From NCBI GenBank assembly GCA_932521025.1, contig OW051472.1, positions 9,672,001 to 9,736,000 on the forward strand: 64,000 bases of DNA, read 5' to 3'. The number at the start of each line of letters is the position of its first letter. Position 1 is the first letter of the stretch. Under the pieces are notes generated by a model. The model was not told where the DNA came from. It worked only from the letters and a program-made list of their open reading frames with translations, and made no database searches. This DNA is from Oscheius onirici (Eukaryota; Nematoda; Chromadorea; Rhabditida; Rhabditidae). Position numbers and translations under genes: made by a program. Of the stretch, positions 10,482 through 22,900 are shown in pieces.

Positions 10482-13400
10482 TCAGACGGTTTGTTGCTGT
10501 TGCTGTTGAGTGCGGAGACTCTTCTTCGACTCATCTAGACTTCCTCCGCTCCCGTCGTCTTCTGAAAAGCGCAATTTTACATACCCAAATAAATACCTTC
10601 AATGAAGAGGGCCCCATCGATGACTTGGGAGACTTCTTTGAAAACGGTGTCCGCATCACCGTCTCCGTCTACAACGCGAAGTTTTCCTTTCTCGTCCAAC
10701 TGCTTCAGCATGGGCAGCGTGTTCTGTTTGAAGGCGGCCAGACGAACTTTGAAGACTTCGGGAGAGTCGTCTGGAACAATTCTCTTGCTGTCTCCTTGAC
10801 CCCTACCTTTCCTATGTCCGCTCTCCTCAAACCTCTTCTTGACCATCTCCTCACAGAACTGCTCGGTGCAATCAATTAGAATAGCCACATCTACTCTGGC
10901 GACCTGAACTTTTTCTCTCCATCGAAACTATGGAACTCTCACCACTCCCTCAAAATCGTCCAGCTGAGAAATTGTTCTGGGATAGCCCTCGACCACGTAG
11001 CCCCAGGCTCCCTGTCCAACAGTATGAATTTCGGTGTATAAGAGCTGGCGACAGAGTTTCTAAATCATAAACTTTCAGGTCTAAAAAAACAAAATCGTAC
11101 TGTTGGAACGGGTTCTCCTTCTTGAATCTTTGTGCTGATCCTTTTCCATAGCTCATCGTCCGGTGCTTCGCTGATGTTTTTACGGAGAAGTTCTCCCATT
11201 GAGACCAAGACGAAGCCGTCATACTTTTGGGTAATTCGCTTGGCTACGTCGTTTTTCAGAGCTCCAGGGGCTCCTGAAAGAATCAGTTTGATTTGACGAG
11301 AAAAAAAAGAATTACCAACAAGGAGTATGACTGGAGCATTGTTCGGAAGACCGCTCGGTACTTGAGCTGTATCGATCTGGGCTGAAAGTTTTTTTATTGA
11401 CAATAGAGTATCCCCATTTTTTTTACCACTCATAGTCCGAGGTGGATCCTTCGGCGTTCCATTTCTCTTCGGAGGGTCAGCCCTTGGCCCCTCGGCTGTA
11501 GATTTCCTGGATTGTTGACTGACCGGTCGAGAGTTGTGAATCGTAGCCGTGGTCACGATTGTATTCGGTGGCTCTGAACATTATTTTCACAGCGATTCTG
11601 TGTTTTGTTTACCAGCAGTGGGCGGAATGACTCTGACTTCCGAAGGCACTTCTGGAAGAGGTCCAATGGTCGGAATTGGGGGAGCTTCCGTAACTGGATC
11701 CTGAAACAAAAAGCTCTACTGTTTCCAAAGGAAAATAGTTGAAAGACCTCTGGTCCAATTATTTTTGGTGGTGTTGGCATTCGGATTGGAAGAGAAGTTG
11801 GTGGTTGAGGTGCAGTCACGGCAACTGGAGAAGTGCGAGGTTTCTGAACAGCACACTGTGTGGAAAGAGTGGGTTATAGGAAAGCAAAACTGGGTCGTAT
11901 TCTGACCTCAGGCTGGACAGGAGAAGACACCGGGACAGACATGGACGATACAATGACCACAGAACTCGGTCTGGAAGCCTTCTGGAACAAACTGACATCT
12001 GATTTGGACAACAAGTAATACCGGTGGGTTAGTCGACGGAACAGAGGGGAGAATCACATCACAAGGGACTGGAGATGGGTCGAGGAATGTTTGTCCACCT
12101 TCTTTGGTAGAAGGTCGACGGAGCTCGGATAGTCCTGGGTTCGTTACAGTAGCCTGATCAGACTCTTGGTCTCTCTTATCCGTTCCATTATTAGGCAGTT
12201 CAGTTGCTAGATCGGTTCCATTTTTTCCTTCAGAAATCTGGACGGTTTCCTTCGTAGAATTGGACCCTTCTGGTCGACTCTCCTTCTCTGGTACTGGTTT
12301 GTTGTTTTCCGAAGGAGTTATTGTAGCTTCATCCGATCCTGGATGGTTTCTATCATTGGAGGAGTGAGAGTTTTCTACAGCCTCATGTTTAGGAATTGGA
12401 CTCTTGACCAGTTCACTAAACTGTCCAGTAGATTGTGGAGGAGAAATTGTACTTTCGATAAGAGAAACAGGAACACGATTCTGAACAGTACATGACAAGG
12501 TAACTGTACTAACTCACGACACTGACTGTCTCTGGACTGTTACCTTGCAGAGAGCCTTCTGATTTAGATACATCAGTCGAAGAGACGGGCACGACAGTAC
12601 TTACAACAGGCTGTGGATTACTCTGAACGGCTGGACATGGAGAACGAGAACAAGACAAATACAGAAATGTGTGTCTGGTAGGTATGGGCACCGGGCCCGT
12701 GCCAGCAGTGCGCACTTTTGGGGGAACTATGAAAACTTGGCACCCAATTTGAACATAGGCTCAGTATATGTTCAAAATGGGTGCCAAACTTTTTTTTCGC
12801 TAAAGTAGTCTTCCCCCGAAAATGCGCCTTGCTGGCACGGTCTCGGTCAACACTGACACGGGCCCGGTGCCCATGCCTAGTGTATGAACAGGTGTTAGTC
12901 TGTGACCTGGGTGGTGCTTGATTAGTGACAAATTGTGGATTCTGAACACTCACAGTGACAGAAAGACAGTTAGAAAGAATGACAGAGAACCTACCTCTGA
13001 TCTCTGAGCTTGCTGACTGGGTGGATTACTGTTGATGACTGGAACTCCTGTCTCCATAGCTTTGGTCACAAGACCTCTCATTCTCTCATAAATCGTCTGG
13101 TCGTCACGTTCTCCAGGAATCTAAAAGAATGAGTCAGGATACTTCTTTTCGCACTACCAGATGCAGCAATTTCTGGTCATCAAAGTACTTGGCGGAAGGA
13201 AGAGTCTTCTGCTTGAACTCTTTGATCTTCTGATCAATGATTTCCATTCCAAGACCACGCTTCTCCATATGATCTCGTAGCGTCTTCTCATCGTAGTCGA
13301 TTATCAGAGCCATGTTCACATTTTTCACCTATATTTCGTACTCTTTATCATTGTTCTCATACACCTGTCGTTCGAAATCTTCCACCTGTCGAGCTTCTCT

Positions 13401-15126
13401 CGGAAATCCTTCCAAGAAGAAGGCCATAGCGTTCTTATGTCTGCCCATTTCCGCCTTCACCAACGAGAGGGCCAAATGATTAGGAATGAGTTCTCCTGCA
13501 AGCCTTTCAATAAAACAAAAAAAACGAGTCACCTCTCATATAATGTTCGTTGGCTTCTCTCCATTCCGGATACTTGTCCTTATATCGGGCCAAAGCTTGC
13601 CGAATGATATCGGGCATGCAGATATGAACCAGGCCTTGATCAGCTAACGAGGCAGCAACTTTAGCAGCATGACGCGTCTTGCCTCCTCCCGGTCCTCCCA
13701 TGAAGAGAATGATAGGCACATGTGGAATTTCTGCCACTTGGGCCGCTTTGGTGACTGAAGGTGTACGGACTAGACCCATGCCGATGCTTCCTGTCTTCTC
13801 TCTCGATTCACGAGATTCTCGAGAAACACGACGGTTTTCAGCTGCTTCGGGTCTGAAAAGAACTTGTTCACTAGTAAGTTAAAACTCACGTCTTTGGATC
13901 CTTCGAAATGGGCCGAGTGACCCTCTTCGAGGCGATAGACTTCCGATCTGCAAAATAACTCTCCTTCGGAACAACAGGGGCCTATTGATGTGAGGGAAAG
14001 GGAGAGAGAGCAATTTGTCGCCCTCACCTGCTTCATTTTCTTTTTGGGAGAAATTTTGTTCGGGTTTCAATTGAGGAGAAAAATTGGGTTGTTTTTGAAA
14101 TTGGGGAGAACGGAGCTGACCAAGTTACGGAGCTGACCAAGTTCTAGTACCATTTTAGCGGGAAATTATTCTTTTAGACAGTACCAGGAAAGTCTCTTAG
14201 AACTTTGACAGACAATGAGCCCAATTTCGTTTATAAAACCCCGATCCTATAAAAAGATTGTGTTTCACAAAAACCAAGAAAGGTACGTCTAAACAATCTT
14301 GTCATACGCTCGAAAAAGAATACCTGTAGCATCTGGGGACCGACTGGTTCCTATTCGAGACCGCATATCTTTAGAAGTAGGCCGAGAGTTGGGGGTATAT
14401 CTTACTGCATTGTTGTCTCCTAAGTGCCTGGGCCACCCCGGCTCCCTTTCCGGCATGTGTGATCAAAGAACAGAGAGGCATCTATTCCAGAATTATCTTA
14501 TGCTAACTTTTTGGTCTTCTCTACAGCATAATAGTCAGTGCAGTAATCGTGAGAATAATTTCGTCGGCCTTTGTTGGCAGTACTGCGAAACTTCCTCGGA
14601 TCAGAAAGTTACACAACTGGAACCTTATGAAGTTCCCTGTACATGTGAAGCTTCCGCAAGAACCCAATGCGAAGCTGATGGACATGAGTGAAAAATGTAT
14701 CAATGAAGGAGGGGCTCTTTGACCAGAAGGCTCAAGAGGCATCGGATTGTTTAAACTAGAAGAAAGTCAATGGAGACGGTAGTACTAGAAGAGATTCAAA
14801 GAGAACGAAGTCGTTTCAAGCGCAAGAGACAATTAATTAACACAACAAGTGATATCTCAAGATCTCCCAAGAGAATAACAAAACTACCAACCTGAACTGG
14901 TCATTCCTTTCTCAATGAACATGTCCCAAGTCAGCTCGTCATTTGGATGAGCTTTAATGTGATGCAGCGACTGTTCCAGGAAACTGATAGGATCCGGTGG
15001 TCGGTTGTAAATCAGTCCAGTCATAAGACCCTGAAATGGCGACTTCCAAGCGTTAAAACAATTAAAAACCTCGAAAAGTTGAGGGATCCGATGCTCCTGA
15101 AGGTAGAGTTTTGCCTCAGCTCCCAT
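10482..15126 (-). CDS. AK5: AK5-type adenylate kinase with two kinase domains and a long Pro/Ser/Thr linker
   Basis: About 18 exons, roughly 900 residues; vertebrate AK5 is about 560. The N-terminal exons 15070-15126 and 14892-15030 encode AKLYLQEHRIPQLFE and GLMTGLIYNRPPDPISFLEQ, matching the AK5 N terminus. Exons 13890-13947 and 13533-13852 lead into kinase domain 1 with a canonical P-loop (ILFMGGPGGGKTRHA). It continues at 13365-13495 (FFLEGFPREARQVEDFERQ) and 13158-13328. The linker (about 11430-12995) is rich in Pro, Ser, Thr and Val. Domain 2 (10611-11378) has VILLVGGAPGALKND, VEGYPRTISQLDDFE and a full lid and C terminus, but its P-loop lacks the usual GKG/GKT. The tail is Gln-rich, with the stop at 10482. 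Adenylate kinases balance AMP, ADP and ATP. One linker exon near 12910-12955 is uncertain. Confidence 0.88.
12679..12879. mobile_element. Inverted-repeat element, family 1 copy 2 (MITE)
   Basis: It is bounded by TAGGTATGGGCACCGGGCCC and the inverse GGGCCCGGTGCCCATGCCTA, about 200 bp. The sub-terminal parts are inverted as well. A TA at each edge is consistent with a TA target duplication. It sits in an intron of the adenylate kinase linker. Copy 1 is at 2957-3163. Confidence 0.85.
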
Positions 15127-17101
15127 TCTTTGACCTTTACACGATCTGAAAAGAATCGTCTAGCTGAGAGTGTGAAAAAGTTCAGAGCTGAGAGTCGACA
15201 ACACATAAACCGACTATAATCATAAGGGACAGAGATTATCGTTATCCGTCACGTGAGGAGGGGAGGATCGTAGACAGAAGGAGTTATTACGAATAGGATT
15301 GGGATTTAGAACATGAGAGATACTGAGGGACGGGGAAACAGGTCGGGACAACAAAGTAATATATTGAGCAAAACTACATACCTGGCAAAAGTACGAGTAA
15401 GTCTGGACAAAGACAGAGAAGTTGACTAAAACAATTCAGGCACACCGGTTAAACGTATGTTTCGAACAGGACTTGACAACCAAAACAACAATCATTTCTA
15501 ACAAAAACAGATTCCTTGAGATACTGACATGGAATATTTGTCCTCGTGTGTTCCGTCCGTTCTACAGTCTTGACTCTTGGCCCAAGAGTCTCACATTGTA
15601 AGGGTCCGAGAGACCGGAGAGAAGACTCGAGGAGAGACCAACGACAGGCTTAGACTCAGATCTCTCTGTCATGTAGACTTTTGTATAATAAACGTATAAT
15701 AAATAGTATTAGCCCGGATGTTTCTTATTACATCTTATAAACAGTAGGGTATACTTCCCACGACAAGAACACCTTATATTTTTCCAGAAATTCAAACGAC
15801 ACCCAGAATTACCATTCGCTATCCTTTAAAAAAAACTCTCAGAAGCTTGTAATTGGGATTTCTAATGGGCAGACCTGGCTGCTTACAGCTGGACGCTAAC
15901 AACAAGCTCCGGTTAGATAACATGAGGTTGAACAGAAAGTGTGATACAGAATTGGAGAAGAAGTGCATCAGAAGTGTAGCAAGAAAGAGTCAGAGGAGCA
16001 GTTCGGAAAGGGGGATTTGCTGTTTCGGTGAGTCGCTTCCTGACGAGGGAAGTGGAGCGTGTTGCGGTCTCTCTCCTACTCTCCGGCGTTGCCATGACAC
16101 TTTATTCTCCGGCTCTCTCATGACTGATAAGATAATCTGTGCGAGGTGAATTAATTGGCCGAGAACTGCTGAACAAAGGGATCTCTTTAACGATGTAATA
16201 CCGTCGCTTCATCCAGTCCTCTTTTCAGCCGATCATTGTCTGGCTCATAAACAACGACGTGGATAGTTCGGAAATTTAGTGCGTTTAGTGCGGAAAGCCA
16301 ATGAGCTGTAAAACAATTTCAGTAGAAAACAGCGCACAATCGGATCCACAGCAAAGGAAACTTTTCACCTTTTTACTTAAAAACTAGTGGGTATTCACCA
16401 GATTGAACACTAGCATCAATCAAAAGAATGAACAGTTATTCTCCTGGAAACAACAAGAAGCTGAGATAAAAAAAATGTGGCTGAAATTCATTATTGTCGC
16501 CGTCTGGAAATATCCATACAATAATATGCACAACATTTCCTGAATTGTTAGAAGCCAATGATTGATAGGCTGGGAAGCAAAAAGAGAATATTGTTCAGTA
16601 TTTCCGTCTAAGAAAATTTGACTCACAATCTGCCCTAATAAGTTTCCATGTCACAGGCCATCAAATTGGCCCCCTCCTCTTCATTTGGCTCAGTTCCCTA
16701 TAGATTTTCTGCCCGCAGCCGGCGGAGTTTACATAAGACTCCCCGTTTGCGAAATTGAGAAGAACGTCATTGTAGTAACAGATGACTCACTGGTAAAACT
16801 TTATGTGGTCACACATAACACAAAGCATTATGTCGAAAAAGAGAAGGTTAAAAGAAAAGGAGAACTATCCCCCAAAAAGGTCCGGAAAAAGATTACAGAT
16901 ACGTAGAAGGGGAAGAAATTTACACGTAGGGGATAGAAACAAATAGGGAGAGTAAAAGCTAGCCATTGGGTTTCAAGGGACGCGGAATCACAGATAGGTT
17001 TAGCACACCAGGGCGACAGAATAAAATAGGACTAATCTCAAATGTGTGCTCGGCGATGGAAGGTCGTGTGGAGATGAAGAGAAGGAAGAACAAGAAGTCG
17101 C
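15127..17101. other. Intergenic stretch between AK5 and TPD52 genes
   Basis: No supported exon, tRNA or shared repeat. It should contain the promoter of the adenylate kinase gene and the 3' end of the D52 gene. Confidence 0.5.
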
Positions 17102-18045
17102 TCAGACGATTGGCTTGGCTTCTTCGGCTGGAGTGGCAGCCTGGCTCGGACCGCGAGTAGCTCCGGCAAGATGGTCGATTGACGTCGAGGCAGCCATCTT
17201 GGCCTAAATATTTTTGAGATTTTTTTTTTGGCGAAATATAGCAGTTTCGAGTCCCTCGCGCTTTTAGGGCTTCATAACAAGGGTTTTACTACAAGTGAGA
17301 TATTTAAAAAGAAAAACATGAAGTACATCAAAAAGGTGAACTCGTAACTTTTGGATACTACTACAGAACATTCACAAAAACTACGTTTGCTACAGCGAAG
17401 AGTGTAGAATTAAACATTCAGAAGAACAATATTTAAAAATTGCGGAAACGCCTCGATGACTATATATTGAAAATAATATGCCATAAAGAAAAGGAAACCT
17501 ACACTTTGATAGGCGGTTCCGAGTTTGCTTTCAAACGACTTGAAAAGAGACGAATTTCTCATGCCGTTCCACTTCTCTTTTACAGTGTCGGCAGCGACTC
17601 CAGCTACTTCTTGTGTCTTATGGAACCTGTAACAAAGAACGTTTAACAGATGACAGGATAGAACATACGCTTCTGAGTCGGTGACAGTCTTTAGTCCCTT
17701 GTTGATGTCGTTGGTGAGTTCAACAAGAGGGCTTAGTCCGAGTTTTCTCTTCAGCTCAGCAGCATGCTTCTGGCGAGCAGTGAGAACCTGCTTCAGTGTT
17801 GTGATTTCGTCCTCAGTCTAAAAAAATGTCACATTTGGGCAAAAACAGCATTAAAACTGTACCTTTTGCAACTCTTCGCGAAGAAGTTCTTTCTCTGCTT
17901 CACTTAGCTGCTCCATAGGACTGTCGAATGTGTCGAATACGGGATCGGCGGCTAAAAGAAAAAAATATGATTGCGAAAGACATGTAAATAAAAAGAACCA
18001 AAAAAAATAAAGAGGATACTCACATTCCATAGCAGGAGTGGCCAT
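17102..18045 (-). CDS. TPD52: Tumour protein D52 (TPD52) family coiled-coil protein
   Basis: The start at 18045 opens exon 18024-18045 (MATPAME). The next exon reads FDTFDSPMEQLSEAEKELLR, then TEDEITTLKQVLTARQKHAA and LKRKLGLSPLVELTNDINKG, then the D52 signature FHKTQEVAGVAADTVKEKWN with NSSLFKSFESKLGTAYQS. The last exon gives AKMAASTSIDHLAGATRG and ends with TGA at 17102. Order and spacing match D52 proteins: an acidic N terminus, a central coiled coil, and a C-terminal block. These are small cytosolic adaptors linked to vesicle traffic and lipid storage. The gene is divergent from rpl-7A, with about 460 bp between starts. Confidence 0.92.
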
Positions 18046-18504
18046 TTCTCTATAGATATCGATTCTGAAAGAGTTTACGTGATTTCTCGAAGAGAATAAA
18101 GTGTAAAGATCATTATGCAAGTTATTTACACGATTTCCCGTCAGAACAGGTTTGCGAGTTGCAAAAAGAAGAAATGTGCAAATATCGATAAGAACAAGGA
18201 TTGATGAAGTCGTTTCCACACAAGGAGAAGCTTCTTTGCGCTATTTTATTGCATTTTTGCAATAAACTGAGGTAAAACTGATCGGAAAACAATGACAAAC
18301 AGCTGGTAATGGAACAAAGAAGGCGTGGCTATTGATCATGCCAACTTCCACATTTGGCAGAAGAAGGTCGCAACGAGACCCGGACTCTCGGGCAAGCGTG
18401 GCAGGACCTTATTTGATATTCAGACAAGTACGCAGCCAATTGAGCCGCCGATTTTGGGCCAACCTGCGTCGGATTTTCATTTTACGGCCCAGCCCTAAAC
18501 CAAG
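18046..18504. promoter_or_regulatory. Shared divergent promoter region of TPD52 and rpl-7A genes
   Basis: 459 bp separate the two start codons, pointing left and right. Both promoters must lie here unless unseen upstream exons exist. No core element was identified with confidence. Confidence 0.5.
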
Positions 18505-19746
18505 ATGGTGAGCTCATTTCTTATGTTTTTACTACGAAATCCGTTGCCATTCCATTATGTCGGAAACAATCCTTGCAGCGTGTAAGGCGTTGTGTTAGCA
18601 TCTTTGTGCACAAACTCATTGTTTCAGCCGACCAAGAAGGTTGTCAAGAAGAAGGTAGCTGCCCTTCCCGCTAGCATGCGCGGAGCTGCTCAGGTGCAGA
18701 AGGAGGTTCGCAATCCCCTTTTCGAGAAGAGAACCCGCAGTTTCCACATCGGTAATTTAACTATTTATTAAGTGAATGATGATGTTCTTATAGGAGGAGA
18801 TATCCAGCCCAAGAAGGATCTCACCCGTTTCGTCAAGTGGCCCAAGTACATCCGTCTCCAGCGTCAGAAGGCCGTCCTCCAGAAGCGCCTGAAGATTCCT
18901 CCCCCGGTCAATCAGTTCCGCACTGCTCTTGACAAGCAGACCGGTTGGTAGTTTTTTAAAGTTCGGATAGTGGCTAAGCTTTTTCAATCAGAAAAAATGC
19001 TATGATGCTGCGAAGATTCTGAACTGAACAAGGTATGCGTTGCTTGGGCAACTCGTCTTGTTCTTTTCTTTCCCGTTAACTGTTCGGATTTAACTCTTAT
19101 TTTCAGCCTCTCAGACCTTCAAGCTCCTCGACAAGTACCGTCCTGAGTCGAAAGACCAGAAGAAGGAACGTCTGAGAGCCAGAGCTGAAGCTCGTGCTTC
19201 CGGAAAGACCGAGGAGGTCACTAAGCGTCCTCCTACTGTTCGCCAAGGAATCAACACTATCACTCGTCTGATTGAGACCCGCAAGGTAATTTCATTGGCT
19301 TTCACTACACTTTCAATCTCCATAATTATTTCATTGCAGTTCCAAATTTTATCTTTCAGGCCCAGCTCGTTCTGATTGCCCACGACGTCGACCCCATCGA
19401 GATTGTCATCTTCTTGCCGGCCCTGTGCCGCAAGTTCAATGTCCCCTACGCCATTGTCAAGGGAAAGGCCGCTCTCGGACGTGTTGTTCGCAGAAGAACT
19501 GTCGCTGCTCTGGCCCTTACCGAAGTCAACCCGTACGTTTCTTTAAGTTTTCCGTTCACATATCAAATTTTCAGTGAGGATCGCTCCAACTTGTCCAAGA
19601 TCGTCGAGACCGTCAATACCAACTTCAACGAGCGCGGAGAAGAAATCAGAAAGCACTGGGGAGGAGGAATTATGTCTGCTCGTTCCGATGCCCGCAAGCA
19701 GAAGCTTGAAAGAGCCAAGGCTCGTGAACTCGGAGCCCGAGTTTAA
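18505..19746 (+). CDS. rpl-7A: 60S ribosomal protein eL8 (L7a)
   Basis: The first coding exon is only the ATG (18505-18507, followed by GTGAGC). The others are 18628-18751, 18794-18943, 19107-19285, 19360-19532 and 19575-19746. The product reads [20 protein letters not shown], then [78 protein letters not shown] and [20 protein letters not shown]. This is the full L7a family with its L7Ae-type RNA-binding fold, about 265 residues. It belongs to the large ribosomal subunit. A start codon alone in exon 1 is common in ribosomal protein genes. No convincing snoRNA was seen in its introns. Confidence 0.97.
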
Positions 19747-19988
19747 TTTGTTGGTATACGATAAATTGTTGATTTTGTTCCCGATTTTTTTATTTTTCAT
19801 CAGAGAGAACCGAATGTGGTTTAATAATCTTCAACCATAATCTTTATATCTTATTTTCTCTTGACGGAAAAACACGTAGATGAGGTAATCACAAAAAGTG
19901 ACCGGGGAAAGAGGCAGGCTAATATTTGAAGAATAAGCGAAAGAGCAGAAAGCACCGTTTTTCTGAAGGAGAATTAGGAAAAATAGTA

Positions 19989-22900
19989 CTAGCGCTTGAA
20001 GATTCCCTCTCTCGAAGCTCTGGAAATTAATCGTTTGATCGAAGAATCGTCGAGGTGGCGGAAGCCTTCGGATTGAGTGACTGCAGTCATGTGGTTCAGG
20101 CAGCTGAATATGATGTATTAAAACTATTTTTGTTGATTATACAATCGAAAAACGGTCTCCTCCAGGGAGAGGATGTTGAACTTTACTGCCAGTCCGTAGA
20201 TATTTGCAGCATTATCTGTGGAGAGTTGCTTTTCCAGAAGAAGACAACACTCTATTTTGAGTTTTTCCTCACAGTAACAGTTGGCCAGTTCAAGAAGACC
20301 GACAGCGGCCTCGATGCCCTCCACTTCGACTTGGTCTGTGTAGACAAAGTTCAAGAAGGCGTGGAATGTGTCGTAGGAAAAGTCAGCTACGGTGATTTCA
20401 CTAGAAATGTTTGGATTTCAGTGGCCTGGAGGTCACCATGAGTTGCATCGATACAAACAGGCCGAAATCGAAAAAATAACAGACAGAAGACTTACTTGAC
20501 TCTACTCTCTGCCCACTTGTCGTCCAGTCTTGTCCTAAAGTACTGGCATCGGATCTTCAGCAGAGCCTTGTGAACATGCAATAGTCTCCCATCGACCAAA
20601 ATCTTTAAATCGGCAGTCTGTGCGTCGTTGAAGGCTTCCCTGACAGCATCGGCAATGCCAGTCTGTTGCTCGATAGCTGTAAACGAAGAATCGGATGGAA
20701 TGAAAGGACGTACCAAAATTGAGCATTCGACAACTCACAGGTGGACTGGCCAGACAGGCAAAAGCGTCCTCTATGCATCCAAGGCGTGCTTCGACTGCAC
20801 AAGAAACTGATTGACCTCTAAGAAGACCCCATACAAAGACTTTTCCAGACTTGTTTGTCACGGCAGTAATGTTGCAGAGATGGACAGCTGCTATGTCGGT
20901 TATCCTAAACATTCCTCTTTGGAAACGAATTTTTTTTTGAAAAGCTCTCTTCGAGAAGATACATACCTTCCCAGTTCCTTTGCTACGGCCACCGGCTCCA
21001 ATTGGTTCTTCCTCGCCAGATTTCCGCCAAGTTGCCCGCAACTGTTTGATCCCCAAACAAAGAGATCTCCCTGGTCAGATAAAGCCATACAGTGAGCGTA
21101 TCCACACGCAATCTGTTAAAATTTTTGAAAACCAGTTTTGTCCAACCTGAGTGATTGGTCCGGCTGTGGAGAGATTCTCTAGATGAAGAGGTACATGTTG
21201 ATTGCACACTGATCCCGCTCCCACCTGGCCATTTCCATTGTATCCCCAAGCAAAGACCTGAACCTCTTATTATTGGTGTTTTTGAGGTTTCAAACATCTC
21301 CGGACTGGGTTAGAACCACTGTAGAATTACTTCCACAGCTGGCTGAGACGATGATTCGGTTGAAAAGGGGCACCAAACGGGGGGAATCTTGGTCCAATGT
21401 GTTATCAATTCCTGAAATGTGTTCTTTTCGCTTTGTTCTCCTTTTCTGTGATCCAACATGGGCAAACCAACTCACAATCAGAAACTGAATTTTCGTAAAA
21501 GAATTTAAATTTTACAAGCTTCCGCCGTGGTGCGGGTCCCGCCACGAACTCAAGTGGCTACCGTAATCGCTCGGGGCGGTTGATGACCGCTTTTCAATTC
21601 CCAAATTTCTCTGCTTTTTTTCTTTTTCGTTTAGTTTTCATCCAAACTCGCACACGCAATATGTTTTGTTGAAATTTGCGAACGAATATCATCTACAATT
21701 ATTTACAAACGCTTTAGGCAATGAGAAAATGGCTAATTGAAAAAGTTTTGTGCGGTTTTGTTTTGCTGCTTTTTGCATCTTTATCGTCTGTTCTGTCATT
21801 GTTTCGAAGCAGTTCTGTTCTTTTGGCAATAGATATTCGTTTTAGTTATCTCCTCCATAAGCTTACATTTCCGTTTTCTTTCTCCCTTCTGTCGACTTTT
21901 ATGCTCATTTTCAGGTATACCAAGAGGACGCAATGGCTCCCGCTACTAAGAAGGCTGCTCAGGTTTGTATTACTTCTGGAGTTAGTGTAGCAGGCTGAGA
22001 AGGGCTAAAGCCCGGAGTTTGTTGCCTAATTGAGAAGGGAGTAATATGCTTCTCTTTCAATCACACAGCTCTGGTTCTGCCTGATCGGTGCTGCAACATT
22101 TATGAAATTGCCTAACTTTTCTGCTTTCAGGTCAAGAAGAATGCCGAGAACATCAACTCTCGTCTGTCCATGGTCATGAAGACCGGCAAATACGTCCTGG
22201 GGTACAAGGAGACTCTCAAGACTCTTAGAAACGGAAAGGCCAAGCTCGTCCTTCTCGCCAACAACGTGCCTTCTTTGAGGTTGGACGCCTCTCCTATCAT
22301 TTATCAAATTTTTCTTTGTAGAAAGTCTGAGGTCGAGTACTACGCCATGTTGGCCAAGACCGGAGTCCACCACTACAACGGAAACAACATCGAGCTTGGA
22401 ACCGCTTGCGGTAAACTCTTCCGCGTCTGCACACTCGCCGTTACCGATGCCGGAGATTCCGATATCATCAAGACTATGCCCTCCGAGACTGCCTAAACGT
22501 TGTTGAAGATTATTGTTTTTTTTTCCGCGTGAATGAAAATCGTTACACAAACTCTTTCCTTCTGTTCATGTTGTTACAATTTGCGAAGTCGTATTTCAAC
22601 TACTTCGGGTGCGCTCCTCTGCCAATTTGTGTGTGCCCCGCGGCTAATTCTGACCTTGTGCCTGATGGAAAATTCGAAGCGCCATTTTTCATCTTCATTT
22701 TCTACTGAATATGCTTCCGAAATCGATTTTTCTCATTCGTTTATGCTTTTTGTAAAGAAAACCGTTATTGTTAGTCTTTGTTAATTAGATGATGAAGGAC
22801 CTCCCATATGTTGTTTGGCCCCTTCAGAAGCTCTCATTTGTTCAAAATGAAAATCTCGATTTAGAATGGATCCCCTGCAAAAAGTTCTTTTCCAAAGGAT

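Noticed and set aside
18944-19106. Box C/D snoRNA in the rpl-7A intron (ATGATG ... CTGA)
   Set aside because: The C box does not fit RTGATGA, the C and D boxes are only about 15 bases apart, and no terminal stem is present.
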